Assembly: GCA_049792815.1 (NCBI GenBank)
Contig: JBARBG010000045.1
Coordinates: forward strand, 1-40,984
Direction of reading: 5' to 3'
DNA from: DAIDKA01 sp049792815
GTDB lineage: Bacteria; Pseudomonadota; Gammaproteobacteria; Steroidobacterales; Steroidobacteraceae
Length of the DNA: 40,984 nt
The position numbers and the translations under genes were made by a program. This document shows, piece by piece, positions 16,673 to 24,042 of this stretch (its first letter is position 1; each line of letters begins with the position of its first letter). The notes below the pieces were generated by a model, which saw only the letters and a program-made list of their open reading frames with translations, made no database searches and was not told where the DNA came from.

Positions 16673-16707
16673 CGACTGTGTGCCCGCGAAAGCGGGCACA
16701 GTCGTTT
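16673..16707 (+). terminator. Probable terminator between the K/A ORF and rpiA
   Basis: A 13-bp stem with a two-base bulge and a GAAA tetraloop (5' arm 16673-16687, 3' arm 16692-16704) is followed by TTTCT. It is very GC-rich; the T-run is short, so it is only moderately convincing as an intrinsic terminator. Confidence 0.6.
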
Positions 16708-16732
16708 CTGGGGTCCGCCGCAGGTAGCATTG

Positions 16733-16748
16733 GCGAGCGAGCGAGCGA
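16733..16748 (+). repeat. Four tandem GCGA units ending on the rpiA start codon
   Basis: Four uninterrupted copies of GCGA occupy 16733-16748; the last A is the first base of the rpiA ATG. The GAGCGAGCG stretch also covers the ribosome-binding position, so a gain or loss of one unit would change the ribosome-site context without touching the reading frame. Confidence 0.75.
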
Positions 16749-17404
16749 TGACGAACACACTGGAAAACAAGCGTCGCGCGGCACAGGCCGCCCTGCCGTG
16801 GCTGGCGCGCCATGAGGTCATCGGCATCGGTACCGGCACGACCGTGGAGCTTTTCATCGAGTTCATCGCGGCGGACCGGGGCAACCTCAAGGCGGTGGTC
16901 TCGAGCTCCAATCAGTCCACCCGACTGCTGGAGGCGGCCGGCATACCGGTGCTGGACCTGAACGAAGTGGGGGAACTGCCCCTGTATGTCGATGGGGCCG
17001 ACGAGACCAATGGCGCCCGCCAGCTCATCAAGGGCGGCGGCGGCGCGCTGACCCGCGAGAAGATCATCGCGGAAGTCTCCAAGGTGTTCGTCTGCATAGC
17101 CGATGCCGGCAAGCTGGTCGCCACCCTGGGCGCCTTTCCGCTCCCCGTCGAGGTCATCCCCATGGCGCGCACCCTCGTTGCCCGCCGGCTCACCGCCATC
17201 GGCGGCCGACCGGTCCTGCGCGCCGGTGTCACCACCGACAACGGCAATCACATTCTGGATGTGCACGACCTCGACATCGGCGACCCGGTTGCGCTCGAGT
17301 CCGCGTTGCACCAGATACCCGGCGTGGTCACCGTTGGCCTGTTCGCCCGGCGGCCTGCCGACGTGCTGCTGATCGGCACCGATTCGGGTGTGAAACAGCT
17401 CTAA
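16748..17404 (+). CDS. rpiA: Ribose-5-phosphate isomerase A
   Basis: A 218-residue RpiA interconverting ribose-5-phosphate and ribulose-5-phosphate in the non-oxidative pentose phosphate pathway. Motifs are IGIGTGTTVELF (phosphate loop), LYVDGADETNG (catalytic Asp), and KGGGGALTREKI (catalytic Glu/Lys). The start is ATG 16748 (MTNTLENKRRAAQ), matching the family; an in-frame TTG at 16730 is unlikely. Proximity to ygfA is shared with enterobacteria, where serA lies between. Confidence 0.95.
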   Translation: MTNTLENKRRAAQAALPWLARHEVIGIGTGTTVELFIEFIAADRGNLKAVVSSSNQSTRLLEAAGIPVLDLNEVGELPLYVDGADETNGARQLIKGGGGALTREKIIAEVSKVFVCIADAGKLVATLGAFPLPVEVIPMARTLVARRLTAIGGRPVLRAGVTTDNGNHILDVHDLDIGDPVALESALHQIPGVVTVGLFARRPADVLLIGTDSGVKQL

Positions 17405-17450
17405 AGGGCGGTTTAATGGCACCTGCTCGTTCATCAATGCAGGGGGATTC

Positions 17451-19292
17451 ATGTCGCAGCCCATCTTTATCGTCCGCACCCTCGCGCTGCTCGCATGCAC
17501 CGTCAGCAGCATCTGTGGCGCACAGGAGACCAGTCCCGGGTCGCAATGGCTCAGCTACAACAATCACCTGGACGGCCAGCGCTACTCGCCGCTGAAGGAG
17601 ATTACCCCGGCCAACGCCACCCAGCTGGGTGAGGTGTGCCGCGTCCAGATCGATGGCCCGACATCGCTGCACTCTGACCTTATCGTCGTCGACGGCGTCA
17701 TCTTCACGGGTACGGGCCGCGAAACGGTAGCGCTCAATGCCACGACCTGCGCCCCGCTCTGGCGCTTCAGCTACACCCCTGACGATGACCGGAATTCGCC
17801 TTCGACCCGCGGCGTGGCCGTCATGAACGGGCGCGTCTTCCGCGGCACGGGAGATGACCGACTGATCGCACTGGATGCGGCGACCGGCAAGCTGTTGTGG
17901 AAGACGATCATCGGCACCCCTGCCCTGGGGGAATCCTCGGCTGCGGCGCCGCTGGCCTGGGGCGGTGTGGTCTACATGGGCATCAGCGGCAGCGAACTGG
18001 GCGCGCGCGGCCGGGTGATGGCCTTCGATGCGCTAACGGGGCGCGAACTGTGGCGCTTCAACACCATCCCCATGGGTAAGGAGGTCGGGGCCAACACCTG
18101 GCTGCGCCCCGGCACCGCCAAGACCGGTGGTGGGGGAGTGTGGGGTGCGATGACACTGGACGTAGCGGCCGGCGAGCTGTTCGTGCCGGTGGGCAATCCG
18201 TGGCCGGACATCGACAAGGCCTATCGCCCGGGCGCGAACCTGTTCACCGACTCGATCGTGGTCCTCGACGCCCGCACCGGTGCACTCAAGTGGTGGCACC
18301 AGGCAACGCCGGAGGACTGGATGGACCTTGATATGGTCGCGCCCCCGGTGGTCTATCGAATCGCGGGCGGCCGTGACTACCTGGTGTTCGGTGGCAAGGA
18401 TGGCTACGTAACCGCCGTCGACCGTGACACCCACGAGCAGTTGTTCCGGGTCCCGGTGACGACGATTCAGCGCATGCCGAAGCTGCCCACCAAGGAGGGT
18501 ATGCGCATGTGCCCCGGCTATGCCGGCGGCGTCGAGTGGAATGGCCCGGCCTTCGACCGCCTCAATCACTCCCTGGTGACCGGCGCGGTGGATGCCTGTT
18601 TCATCGTCAAACTCGGCAAGGCCAGCTATGCACCGGCGGGCATGAACTTTGGTGGTTCGGTCGAGCCGGTGGGACCGACCACCGGCTGGATCACCTCCAT
18701 CGATCAGGTCACCGGCGCGGTGCGCTGGAAATACCATGCCGAGAAGCCCGTCGTTGCCGGTATCACACCCACCGCCGGTGGCGTGACCTTCGCCGGCGAC
18801 CTGGGTGGCCATCTCCTGGTATTCGACAGCAGGACCGGCGCCGTCGTGAACAAGATCCAGACCGGTGGCTCACTGGCCGGGGGCCTCGTGACCTACGAGG
18901 CCGGCGGGCATCAGTACGTTGCATTTGCGGATGGCAATGTCTCTCGCAATGCCTTTGGCGCACTGGGCCTGCCCAGTGTGGTCATCATGGCGCTGAACCC
19001 GAAGACGCTCGCCGCGGGTAGCGTGGCCGGCGGGCCGGCAGCGGCGCCCGGCGTGGCCGCGGGCCGCCGGCTGTACAGCCAGGTGTGCGTAGCCTGCCAC
19101 GGGCCGGACGGCAATCTGGTGCCCGACCACAGTCTCAGCGCGGCGGTCGCAAGGATGGGCAAGCCGGCTACCATCGCCTACATCAGGAGTCCGAAACTGC
19201 CGATGCCGAAAATGTATCCGGACCTGCTGAATGACCAGAGCATCAGCGACGTCACCGACTATCTCTACGAGCAATGGGGGCACCATGACTGA
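17451..19292 (+). CDS. Exported PQQ-dependent dehydrogenase with C-terminal cytochrome c domain
   Basis: 613 residues with a signal peptide (hydrophobic 8-22, ending SICGA-QE). An eight-bladed PQQ propeller covers about 30-520, with repeating W-docking stretches such as GKLLWKT, GRELWRF, GALKWWH and AVRWKYH. Also present are TGGGGVWGA, GNPWPD (likely catalytic Asp region) and CPGYAGGVEWNGPAFD. A cytochrome c domain follows with CVACH at 546-550 and a possible Met axial ligand at M585 or M588. Such quinohemoproteins oxidise alcohols or aldehydes in the periplasm and pass electrons to the respiratory chain. GGGGGA precedes the ATG. The last 8 bases overlap the next gene. No PQQ synthesis gene is in view and the substrate is unknown. 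Confidence 0.88.
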   Translation: MSQPIFIVRTLALLACTVSSICGAQETSPGSQWLSYNNHLDGQRYSPLKEITPANATQLGEVCRVQIDGPTSLHSDLIVVDGVIFTGTGRETVALNATTCAPLWRFSYTPDDDRNSPSTRGVAVMNGRVFRGTGDDRLIALDAATGKLLWKTIIGTPALGESSAAAPLAWGGVVYMGISGSELGARGRVMAFDALTGRELWRFNTIPMGKEVGANTWLRPGTAKTGGGGVWGAMTLDVAAGELFVPVGNPWPDIDKAYRPGANLFTDSIVVLDARTGALKWWHQATPEDWMDLDMVAPPVVYRIAGGRDYLVFGGKDGYVTAVDRDTHEQLFRVPVTTIQRMPKLPTKEGMRMCPGYAGGVEWNGPAFDRLNHSLVTGAVDACFIVKLGKASYAPAGMNFGGSVEPVGPTTGWITSIDQVTGAVRWKYHAEKPVVAGITPTAGGVTFAGDLGGHLLVFDSRTGAVVNKIQTGGSLAGGLVTYEAGGHQYVAFADGNVSRNAFGALGLPSVVIMALNPKTLAAGSVAGGPAAAPGVAAGRRLYSQVCVACHGPDGNLVPDHSLSAAVARMGKPATIAYIRSPKLPMPKMYPDLLNDQSISDVTDYLYEQWGHHD

Positions 19293-19683
19293 CAGCACTG
19301 ACAAGGCATTCACCGCCGGCATGAAAATGCGACGCGAGATGTTCGGCCCGGGCGGGGCCGAAGAGCGCTATGCGCAGGCCACCGACTTCAACCGACCGCT
19401 GGAGGAAATCGTCACCCGCTACTGCTTCGGGGAGACCTGGACCCGGCCGGGCCTGGATCGCAAGACCCGCAGCCTCCTCACCCTGGCCGCCCTGACGGCG
19501 CTGTCCAAGCCCAATCAGATCAAGGCGCACGTTGCCGGGGCGCTGGCCAACGGCTGCAGTGTCGAGGAAATCCGCGAGACCTTCCTGCATACCATGGCTT
19601 ACGCCGGCATCCCGTGCGCCGTCGAGGCCTTCAATGCTGCGGCGGAGGTTCTCGCCCGCCACGCCGCCGCAGGCAAACCATGA
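19285..19683 (+). CDS. Carboxymuconolactone decarboxylase family protein (PcaC-like)
   Basis: A 132-residue all-helical CMD protein: MFGPGGAEERYAQATDFNRPLEEIVTRYCFG, then the core KPNQIKAHVAGALANG and FLHTMAYAGIPCAVEAFNAA. It lacks the CxxC of AhpD, so a peroxidase role is unlikely. It resembles gamma-carboxymuconolactone decarboxylase of the protocatechuate route, but none of the other pca genes is nearby, so the substrate may differ. The start ATG 19285 overlaps the dehydrogenase stop by 8 bp with GGGG just before, and the stop overlaps the following gene as ATGA. Confidence 0.88.
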   Translation: MTDSTDKAFTAGMKMRREMFGPGGAEERYAQATDFNRPLEEIVTRYCFGETWTRPGLDRKTRSLLTLAALTALSKPNQIKAHVAGALANGCSVEEIRETFLHTMAYAGIPCAVEAFNAAAEVLARHAAAGKP

Positions 19684-20552
19684 AGGTCGCAGTGGTCGGC
19701 ATCGGCAACATGGGCAGCCCGATGGCCGCATGCGTCGCGCGGGCGGGCCATGATGTCATGGTCTTCGACAGCTCCCGCGCGCGCGCGCAACAGGTCGCGG
19801 CCGCCCATGGCTGCCATGCCGCGGCGTCCCTCCAGGATCTGGCCGGGGCCGAATACGTCGTGACCATGCTGCCGACGGGCCAGGTCGTCAGTGACCTGTA
19901 CCTGCGCGATGGCCTGGCCGGGCATCTGCGCTCCGGCACCATCGCCATCGACATGAGTTCGGCGGAACCCTCCGGCACCCGCAAGCTCGGTGCCGCACTG
20001 GCAGCCCAGGGTATCGTGCTGATCGATGCCCCCGTGTCGGGAGGAGTTCCAAGGGCGGTGCTGGGAACCCTTGCGATCATGATCGGTGGCGATGATGCGC
20101 AGGCCATCGAGCGCGCCAAACCGCTGCTGCGCACCATGGGTGATCGCCTGTTTGATACCGGCGGCCTGGGTACGGGCCATGCCATGAAGGCCTTGAACAA
20201 CTTCGTCGCCGCGGCGGGCTTCGCGGCCTGCGCCGAGGCCCTGATCGCCGGTGAACGCTTTGGTCTGGACCCGGGGCGGATGGTCGAGATCCTGAACGTG
20301 TCGACCGGTCGCAACTTCCATACCGATATGACCTTGCGCGAGCATGTCATCGGCGGCAAGTTCGCCACCGGCTTTACGCTGGGCCTGCTGGCGAAGGATG
20401 TAAAGATCGCGGCGGATCTGACCCGCGATCTGAATTTCGATGCGCCGCTGGTGCGGCTGGTCAGCGCGCGCCTGGACCAGGCCCGCGACATGCTCGGGTA
20501 CGGCAGCGACAACAGTGAGGCCATCAAGGCCTGGAAGGGTGAGCCGCCATGA
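19680..20552 (+). CDS. 3-hydroxyisobutyrate dehydrogenase family NAD(P)-dependent oxidoreductase
   Basis: A 290-residue beta-hydroxyacid dehydrogenase. The Rossmann motif is VVGIGNMGSPMA (G7, G9, G12), the substrate loop is DAPVSGG (117-123), and the catalytic lysine is K170 in GHAMKALNNF. The second half is the usual helical dimer domain. Members act on 3-hydroxyisobutyrate, tartronate semialdehyde, 2-(hydroxymethyl)glutarate or succinic semialdehyde. Which applies here cannot be told, but pairing with a periplasmic PQQ dehydrogenase and a CMD protein suggests oxidation and reduction steps of one small-molecule route. ATGA overlaps at both ends. Confidence 0.88.
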   Translation: MKVAVVGIGNMGSPMAACVARAGHDVMVFDSSRARAQQVAAAHGCHAAASLQDLAGAEYVVTMLPTGQVVSDLYLRDGLAGHLRSGTIAIDMSSAEPSGTRKLGAALAAQGIVLIDAPVSGGVPRAVLGTLAIMIGGDDAQAIERAKPLLRTMGDRLFDTGGLGTGHAMKALNNFVAAAGFAACAEALIAGERFGLDPGRMVEILNVSTGRNFHTDMTLREHVIGGKFATGFTLGLLAKDVKIAADLTRDLNFDAPLVRLVSARLDQARDMLGYGSDNSEAIKAWKGEPP

Positions 20553-20836
20553 GGCAGCGCATCAACGACCGACAGATCGATGAATTGTACGGCCTCGAGC
20601 CCGTGTTCGAGCCCGGTCGCACTGAACCGCCGGCCGGCACGCCGGGCGGCATCGAATTCCACCTCGTCCACTGTCCCTATTGCGGTGAACGGTTTGAGAC
20701 GCTGATCGACCTGAGTGCCGGGTCAGCAAACTATGTCGAGGACTGCCAGGTATGCTGCCAGCCCATCGAGTTCAGGGTGGCCGTGGATCATGCCGGTGCG
20801 CTTGCAGCGCTGGAGACGGTTCGCAGCGATGCATAA
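20549..20836 (+). CDS. CPXCG-motif cysteine-rich protein
   Basis: A 95-residue protein with two cysteine pairs, HCPYCGERF and EDCQVCCQP, forming a small zinc-ribbon-like unit (PF14255-type CPXCG family). The N-terminal third is unstructured and charged. Function is unknown in the family. It overlaps the dehydrogenase before it by 4 bp and the hydrolase after it by 8 bp, so it is translated within the operon. Confidence 0.85.
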   Translation: MRQRINDRQIDELYGLEPVFEPGRTEPPAGTPGGIEFHLVHCPYCGERFETLIDLSAGSANYVEDCQVCCQPIEFRVAVDHAGALAALETVRSDA

Positions 20837-21725
20837 GCGGTGGCATCTCGCGCTCGCCTGCCTGGCGTTCGCGCTGGCGCAAGTTCCTGCCGCCGCTGCT
20901 GCGGATGCGCCGGATGGCGCGCGGCACATCGCCGACCTGGTTTATGCGACGGTCAATGGCAAGAATCTCGCCCTGGATCTGCATCTGCCATCCGGCGTGC
21001 GCCACCCGTCACTGCTGGTGTTCGTCCATGGGGGCGCGTGGACCACCGGCAGCAGGACCCAGTACCCGACGTTCCTGCTGGCGCGCGGCTTTGCCGTGGC
21101 CAGCCTCGACTTCCGCTCATCGAACGAGGCGCCCTTTCCCGCCGATGTGTTCGACATCAAGGCGGGTATCCGCTATCTGCGCGCCAAGGCGAGCTATTAC
21201 GGCTACCGCTCGAATCGGATCGCCATCGTGGGCGCGTCCTCGGGCGGACACCTGGCGGAACTGGTCGGGGTGACGAATGGGGAAGCGGCGCTCGAGGGCA
21301 ACGAGGGCGAGTATCTCAGCGAGTCCTCGGCCGTCCAGGCCATCGTGAGCTATTTCGGCGCCAGCGACCTGACCACCATCCTGGCGCAGTCCACCCCGGC
21401 GGGGCTTGCGGTGCGCGAACCGGCCTTGAAGCGCCTGCTGGGCGCGAGCCCGGACCAGGTTCCGTCACTGGCAAAGCTCGCCAGCCCCATCTTTCACGTC
21501 AACCGGAACGCGCCGCCCATCCTGCTGCTGCACGGCGACCAGGACACGCAGATGCCGCTGAACCAGGTGTACGAAATGCAGTGGGCCTACGAGCAGGTTG
21601 GACGGCACGCGGAGGTGCTGATCCTGCACGGCGTGGACCATGACGCGGGGCCCTTCTTTCGCGATGCCCCGGTGGAACGCGTAGCGCAGTTCCTGAAGCA
21701 CAACATCAGCCGCCCCTTCGAGTAG
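20829..21725 (+). CDS. Exported alpha/beta hydrolase (esterase, BD-FAE-like)
   Basis: 298 residues with a signal peptide (MHKRWHLALACLAFALAQVP, cleaved near AAAA). The alpha/beta-hydrolase marks are the oxyanion HGGAW (67-71), the nucleophile elbow GASSG with S137, D239 in HGDQD, and H271 in GVDHDAG. The fold is that of HSL/BD-FAE-type carboxylesterases acting in the periplasm. Start ATG 20829 overlaps the CPXCG stop. As last gene of a five-gene overlapping set it may free the alcohol or acid that the PQQ dehydrogenase oxidises; that link is inference. Confidence 0.88.
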   Translation: MHKRWHLALACLAFALAQVPAAAAADAPDGARHIADLVYATVNGKNLALDLHLPSGVRHPSLLVFVHGGAWTTGSRTQYPTFLLARGFAVASLDFRSSNEAPFPADVFDIKAGIRYLRAKASYYGYRSNRIAIVGASSGGHLAELVGVTNGEAALEGNEGEYLSESSAVQAIVSYFGASDLTTILAQSTPAGLAVREPALKRLLGASPDQVPSLAKLASPIFHVNRNAPPILLLHGDQDTQMPLNQVYEMQWAYEQVGRHAEVLILHGVDHDAGPFFRDAPVERVAQFLKHNISRPFE

Positions 21726-21728
21726 CCC

Positions 21729-21999
21729 ATGCGCAACAAGGCGTCGACCATCGTCCCCCTGCTCATGTGCGCTGGCTTCACCGGATACTGCCTCGATGCG
21801 CGGGCACAGTCAGGCGCCGTTCTCATGGGAACCTTCACAGGTTGAGGTTCTTCAATCCGGAACCCTGGCCGTCAGTTCAGGTCCGGTCAAGGATCCCTCC
21901 GGCAAGCTCATTGGCACCTTCACCTCGATTTGGCGGCTGGAGGCGGGCCATACCTGGCGCATCATCTTCGATAAGGGGAACGAGGTGTGCCAACCCTAG
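21729..21999 (+). pseudogene. Remnant of an exported SnoaL/DUF4440-like protein
   Basis: ATG 21729 opens a clear signal peptide (MRNKASTIVPLLMCAGFTGY then ARAQ) but stops at a TGA after 39 codons. In another frame, from about 21813, lies WEPSQVEVLQSGTLAVSSGP followed by GKLIGTFTSIWRLEAGHTWRIIFD and a TAG at 21997. This is the C-terminal half of an NTF2-like (DUF4440/SnoaL) domain. About 70-100 residues that should lie between the two parts are missing and the frames do not match, so an internal deletion with frameshift is the simplest reading. It begins 3 bp after the hydrolase stop and was probably once the sixth gene of that operon. Confidence 0.7.
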
Positions 22000-22016
22000 G
22001 CGGGGAGGCCGGCCGT

Positions 22017-22727
22017 TCATTTCGCGGGCGGGACCTTATACGCCAATCGCAGCGCGCAGGCGTAGTCAGCGAGGGGTGGCATATCCATCTTGGCCCGGCG
22101 TTCATCGACGTGGGCCTCGTCCTCGATGGGATTGGGAACCATCTGCGTTCCGGAGAGATGAAAACCCGAACCGTAAAGCTCCGGCAGACCGTGGTGACCC
22201 CGAATGCGATCCGTCAACATCGCAATGTCGCCACGCGGCACGCCGGAGCCTTCGGCTGACAATGCTTTCAGAACCTGCTCCTGGAGCGGCACGTCGGTAT
22301 CGGCATGCTGCACCAGCAGCCAGAAGTCGTTCATCCCCTGGCGACCGACGCGCTCCGGCGTCGGGACGCCGCCAGCGTCCAGCATCTGATGAAGCGCCTT
22401 CACATCTCTCAGGTCAACCACCTGCACATGGTTGAACACGATCGGGTCGGGATGAGTCATGCCTCCGGCTATCCAGGCCTGTCGCGCCTGTTGATCTTCG
22501 GCGACCATGTTGTGCAGCTGCGCTTCGAGCACCGCATCGGTGCCGGTCACTGGGGATTCAGCAATGAATTTTGCAGTCGAGCTATGCAGGCGGGCCCAGG
22601 CCGCAAGACCGGGACAGGCAGTGGCGGTCGCGGCATCGAGGTCCTGCGCCTGAACCACCGCGGTGAGCAGCAGACCGACAATGATGGTTGCAGTTCTCCG
22701 CAGCGAAGATCGAGGGCTCAATTTCAT
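22017..22727 (-). CDS. Secreted DUF6624 protein
   Basis: 236 residues with a signal peptide (TATIIVGLLLTAVVQAQ). The C-terminal two thirds match the DUF6624 pattern: GMNDFWLLVQHADTDVPLQE, then RGDIAMLTDRIRGHHGLPELYG, and NPIEDEAHVDERRAKMDMPPL. Proteins of this family are found scattered in bacteria without an assigned function. It faces the SnoaL-like remnant tail to tail (17 bp apart) and starts just beyond the terminator of the rpsI-tRNA unit. No recognisable operon partner. Confidence 0.8.
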   Translation of the reverse strand: MKLSPRSSLRRTATIIVGLLLTAVVQAQDLDAATATACPGLAAWARLHSSTAKFIAESPVTGTDAVLEAQLHNMVAEDQQARQAWIAGGMTHPDPIVFNHVQVVDLRDVKALHQMLDAGGVPTPERVGRQGMNDFWLLVQHADTDVPLQEQVLKALSAEGSGVPRGDIAMLTDRIRGHHGLPELYGSGFHLSGTQMVPNPIEDEAHVDERRAKMDMPPLADYACALRLAYKVPPAK

Positions 22728-22761
22728 GTCGCACCCTTTGGTGCATCCGAGTCTAAATGAA

Positions 22762-22785
22762 AAGGCCCACCTTGCGGCGGGCCTT
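22762..22785 (-). terminator. Terminator behind tRNA-Gln
   Basis: On the minus strand AAGGCCCGCC pairs with GGTGGGCCTT (one G-U) around a GCAA loop and is followed by TTCATTT. The plus-strand copy has an A-C mismatch, so the structure favours ending the rplM-rpsI-tRNA transcript; a T5 run on the other side may let it work both ways. Confidence 0.75.
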
Positions 22786-22791
22786 CATTTT

Positions 22792-22865
22792 TGGCTGGGG
22801 GACTAGGATTCGAACCTAGGTAAACGGAGTCAGAGTCCGTTGTCCTACCACTAGACGATCCCCCA
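22792..22865 (-). tRNA. tRNA-Gln (CTG anticodon)
   Basis: The minus strand folds as a cloverleaf. A 7-bp acceptor stem TGGGGGA/TCCCCCA closes the structure. The D arm contains TAGTGGTAGGAC. The anticodon stem ACGGA/TCCGT surrounds loop CTCTGAC with anticodon CTG. The T arm is CTAGG-TTCGAAT-CCTAG. Discriminator G and an encoded CCA end the gene. It lies 25 bp behind rpsI with a T6 run immediately before its 5' end. Confidence 0.95.
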
Positions 22866-22890
22866 AAAAAGGACCTCTCGCGGGGCGCCC

Positions 22891-23283
22891 TTAGCGCTTG
22901 GAGTACTGGGTACCGCGGCGGGCCTTGCGATGGCCGACCTTCTTACGCTCGACCTCACGGGCATCGCGGGTCACGAACCCGGCGACGCGCAGCGGCTTGC
23001 GCAGGGACTCATCATACTGGATGAGCGCGCGGGTGATGCCGTGGCGGATGGCGCCGGCCTGGCCGGTGATGCCACCTCCGGCAACATGCACCTTGAAATC
23101 GAAACGGCTCAGCATCTCAGTCGTCTCAAGCGGCTGGCGGACGATCATGCGTCCGGTTACGCGGCCGAAAAACTCGTCCAACGCGCGACCGTTGACGGTG
23201 ATGTTGCCGGTGCCGGGGGTCATGTAGACCCGGGCGGTGGCGGTCTTGCGGCGGCCGGTGCCGTAGTTCTGACTGATGGCCAT
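22891..23283 (-). CDS. rpsI: 30S ribosomal protein S9
   Basis: 130 residues. The typical start is QNYGTGRRKTATARVYM; GGGITGQAGAIRHGITRALI is in the middle; the basic tail KKVGHRKARRGTQYSKR ends in the Lys-Arg that reaches the ribosomal P site. ATG at 23283, five bases after the rplM stop: the universal rplM-rpsI pair. Confidence 0.98.
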   Translation of the reverse strand: MAISQNYGTGRRKTATARVYMTPGTGNITVNGRALDEFFGRVTGRMIVRQPLETTEMLSRFDFKVHVAGGGITGQAGAIRHGITRALIQYDESLRKPLRVAGFVTRDAREVERKKVGHRKARRGTQYSKR

Positions 23284-23288
23284 GAGTT

Positions 23289-23735
23289 TTAAGCTTCCTG
23301 AATCTCGAGGGGTTTCGGCTGCTGCGCGCTGTGCGGATGCTTGCCTCCGGCGAACACGTGCAGTTTCTTGAACATGCGACGGCCCAGCGGGTTCTTCGGC
23401 AGCATGCCCTTCACGGCGATCTCGATCGCACGCTCCGGGTGCTCCTTCAGCAGCTTGTCCAGTGCGATTGACTTGATGCCGCCGATGGCGCCGGTGTGAT
23501 GGTAGTAGATCTTGTCCGAAAGCTTGCGGCCGGTGACCCGAATCTTCTCCGCGTTGACCACGACGATATGGTCGCCCATGTCCACGTGCGGCGAGTAATC
23601 CGCCTTGTGCTTGCCCTTGAGGCGATGCGCGATCTGCGAAGAGAGCCGGCCCAGGGTCTTGCCGCTGGCATCCACCAGGAACCAGTCGCCGCGGACTGCG
23701 CCCGACTTGGCGAATACGGTTGTCGTCGTAAGCAT
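23289..23735 (-). CDS. rplM: 50S ribosomal protein L13
   Basis: 148 residues with GDWFLVDASGKTLGRLSSQI, KADYSPHVDMGDHIVVVNAE, KIYYHHTGAIGGIKS and GMLPKNPLGRRMFKKLHVFAG. The ATG at 23735 is preferred over an in-frame upstream ATG at 23807, which would precede the predicted promoter; GGAG lies 9 nt before it. The protein has about six more N-terminal residues than E. coli L13. In E. coli, L13 represses its own mRNA through the leader; the short leader here can form an AAGGCC/GGCCTT hairpin, but whether it is regulatory is open. Confidence 0.97.
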   Translation of the reverse strand: MLTTTTVFAKSGAVRGDWFLVDASGKTLGRLSSQIAHRLKGKHKADYSPHVDMGDHIVVVNAEKIRVTGRKLSDKIYYHHTGAIGGIKSIALDKLLKEHPERAIEIAVKGMLPKNPLGRRMFKKLHVFAGGKHPHSAQQPKPLEIQEA

Positions 23736-23783
23736 TTCGAGAGACTCCGGCAAGGCCTTCAGCCGTGCCAAAAAAGGCCGGCA

Positions 23784-23812
23784 AGTGTACTCAAGCAGGC
23801 CAGCCATTGCAA
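23784..23812 (-). promoter_or_regulatory. Predicted promoter of rplM-rpsI
   Basis: On the minus strand TTGCAA (23812-23807), a 17-bp spacer and TACACT (23789-23784) make a good sigma-70 type pair. Transcription would start near 23777, giving a leader of about 42 nt. Confidence 0.65.
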
Positions 23813-23994
23813 AGCGCCCCGGGGATCCGCCGCGCTACCCCTTGGCCACTGCCGCACCCTTTTATATAAGGGTACCGGCACTGCCCTGCGCAGCCCTCAC
23901 CAACCTGGCGGGTTGCTGCAGTGCACCGTGGTCTTTGCCCTGGACTTGGCAGGCGCCGCCGAGCTTCAGACGGCATTATGACCCTTACGGCTGC

Positions 23995-24000
23995 TATAGT
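23995..24000 (+). promoter_or_regulatory. Putative -10 box of coq7
   Basis: TATAGT, with only a weak -35 (GGCATT at 23972). It sits 6 nt before an ATG at 24007 that opens a short upstream frame, and 31 nt before the coq7 ATG. The 296-bp gap between rplM and coq7 otherwise holds only the rplM promoter and a CCCTT/AAGGG inverted repeat near 23857-23872. Confidence 0.5.
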
Positions 24001-24006
24001 GCGGGG

Positions 24007-24042
24007 ATGCTTACAGGTTTGCGGCCTGCCCATGGGTTCTGA
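24007..24042 (+). other. Possible leaderless 11-codon upstream ORF overlapping coq7
   Basis: ATG 24007 opens MLTGLRPAHGF and stops at 24042, overlapping the coq7 start codon (24032) in a different frame. It begins exactly where transcription from the TATAGT box should begin. It could be a regulatory uORF or chance; there is no protein-level evidence. Confidence 0.3.

Noticed and set aside
19285..19683. CMD protein as an AhpD-like peroxidase
   Set aside because: The CxxC catalytic pair of AhpD is absent, so peroxidase function is not supported.
22792..22865. tRNA-Gln as integration site for the accessory genes 17451-22727, which lie on its 3' side
   Set aside because: I saw no integrase, no repeat of the tRNA 3' end near 17400-17450 and no mobile gene. 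The accessory set looks like ordinary chromosomal genes.
23857..23872. CCCTT/AAGGG inverted repeat around TTATAT between rplM and coq7, as a regulator site
   Set aside because: Only five paired bases, no matching second copy, and not placed over either predicted promoter.
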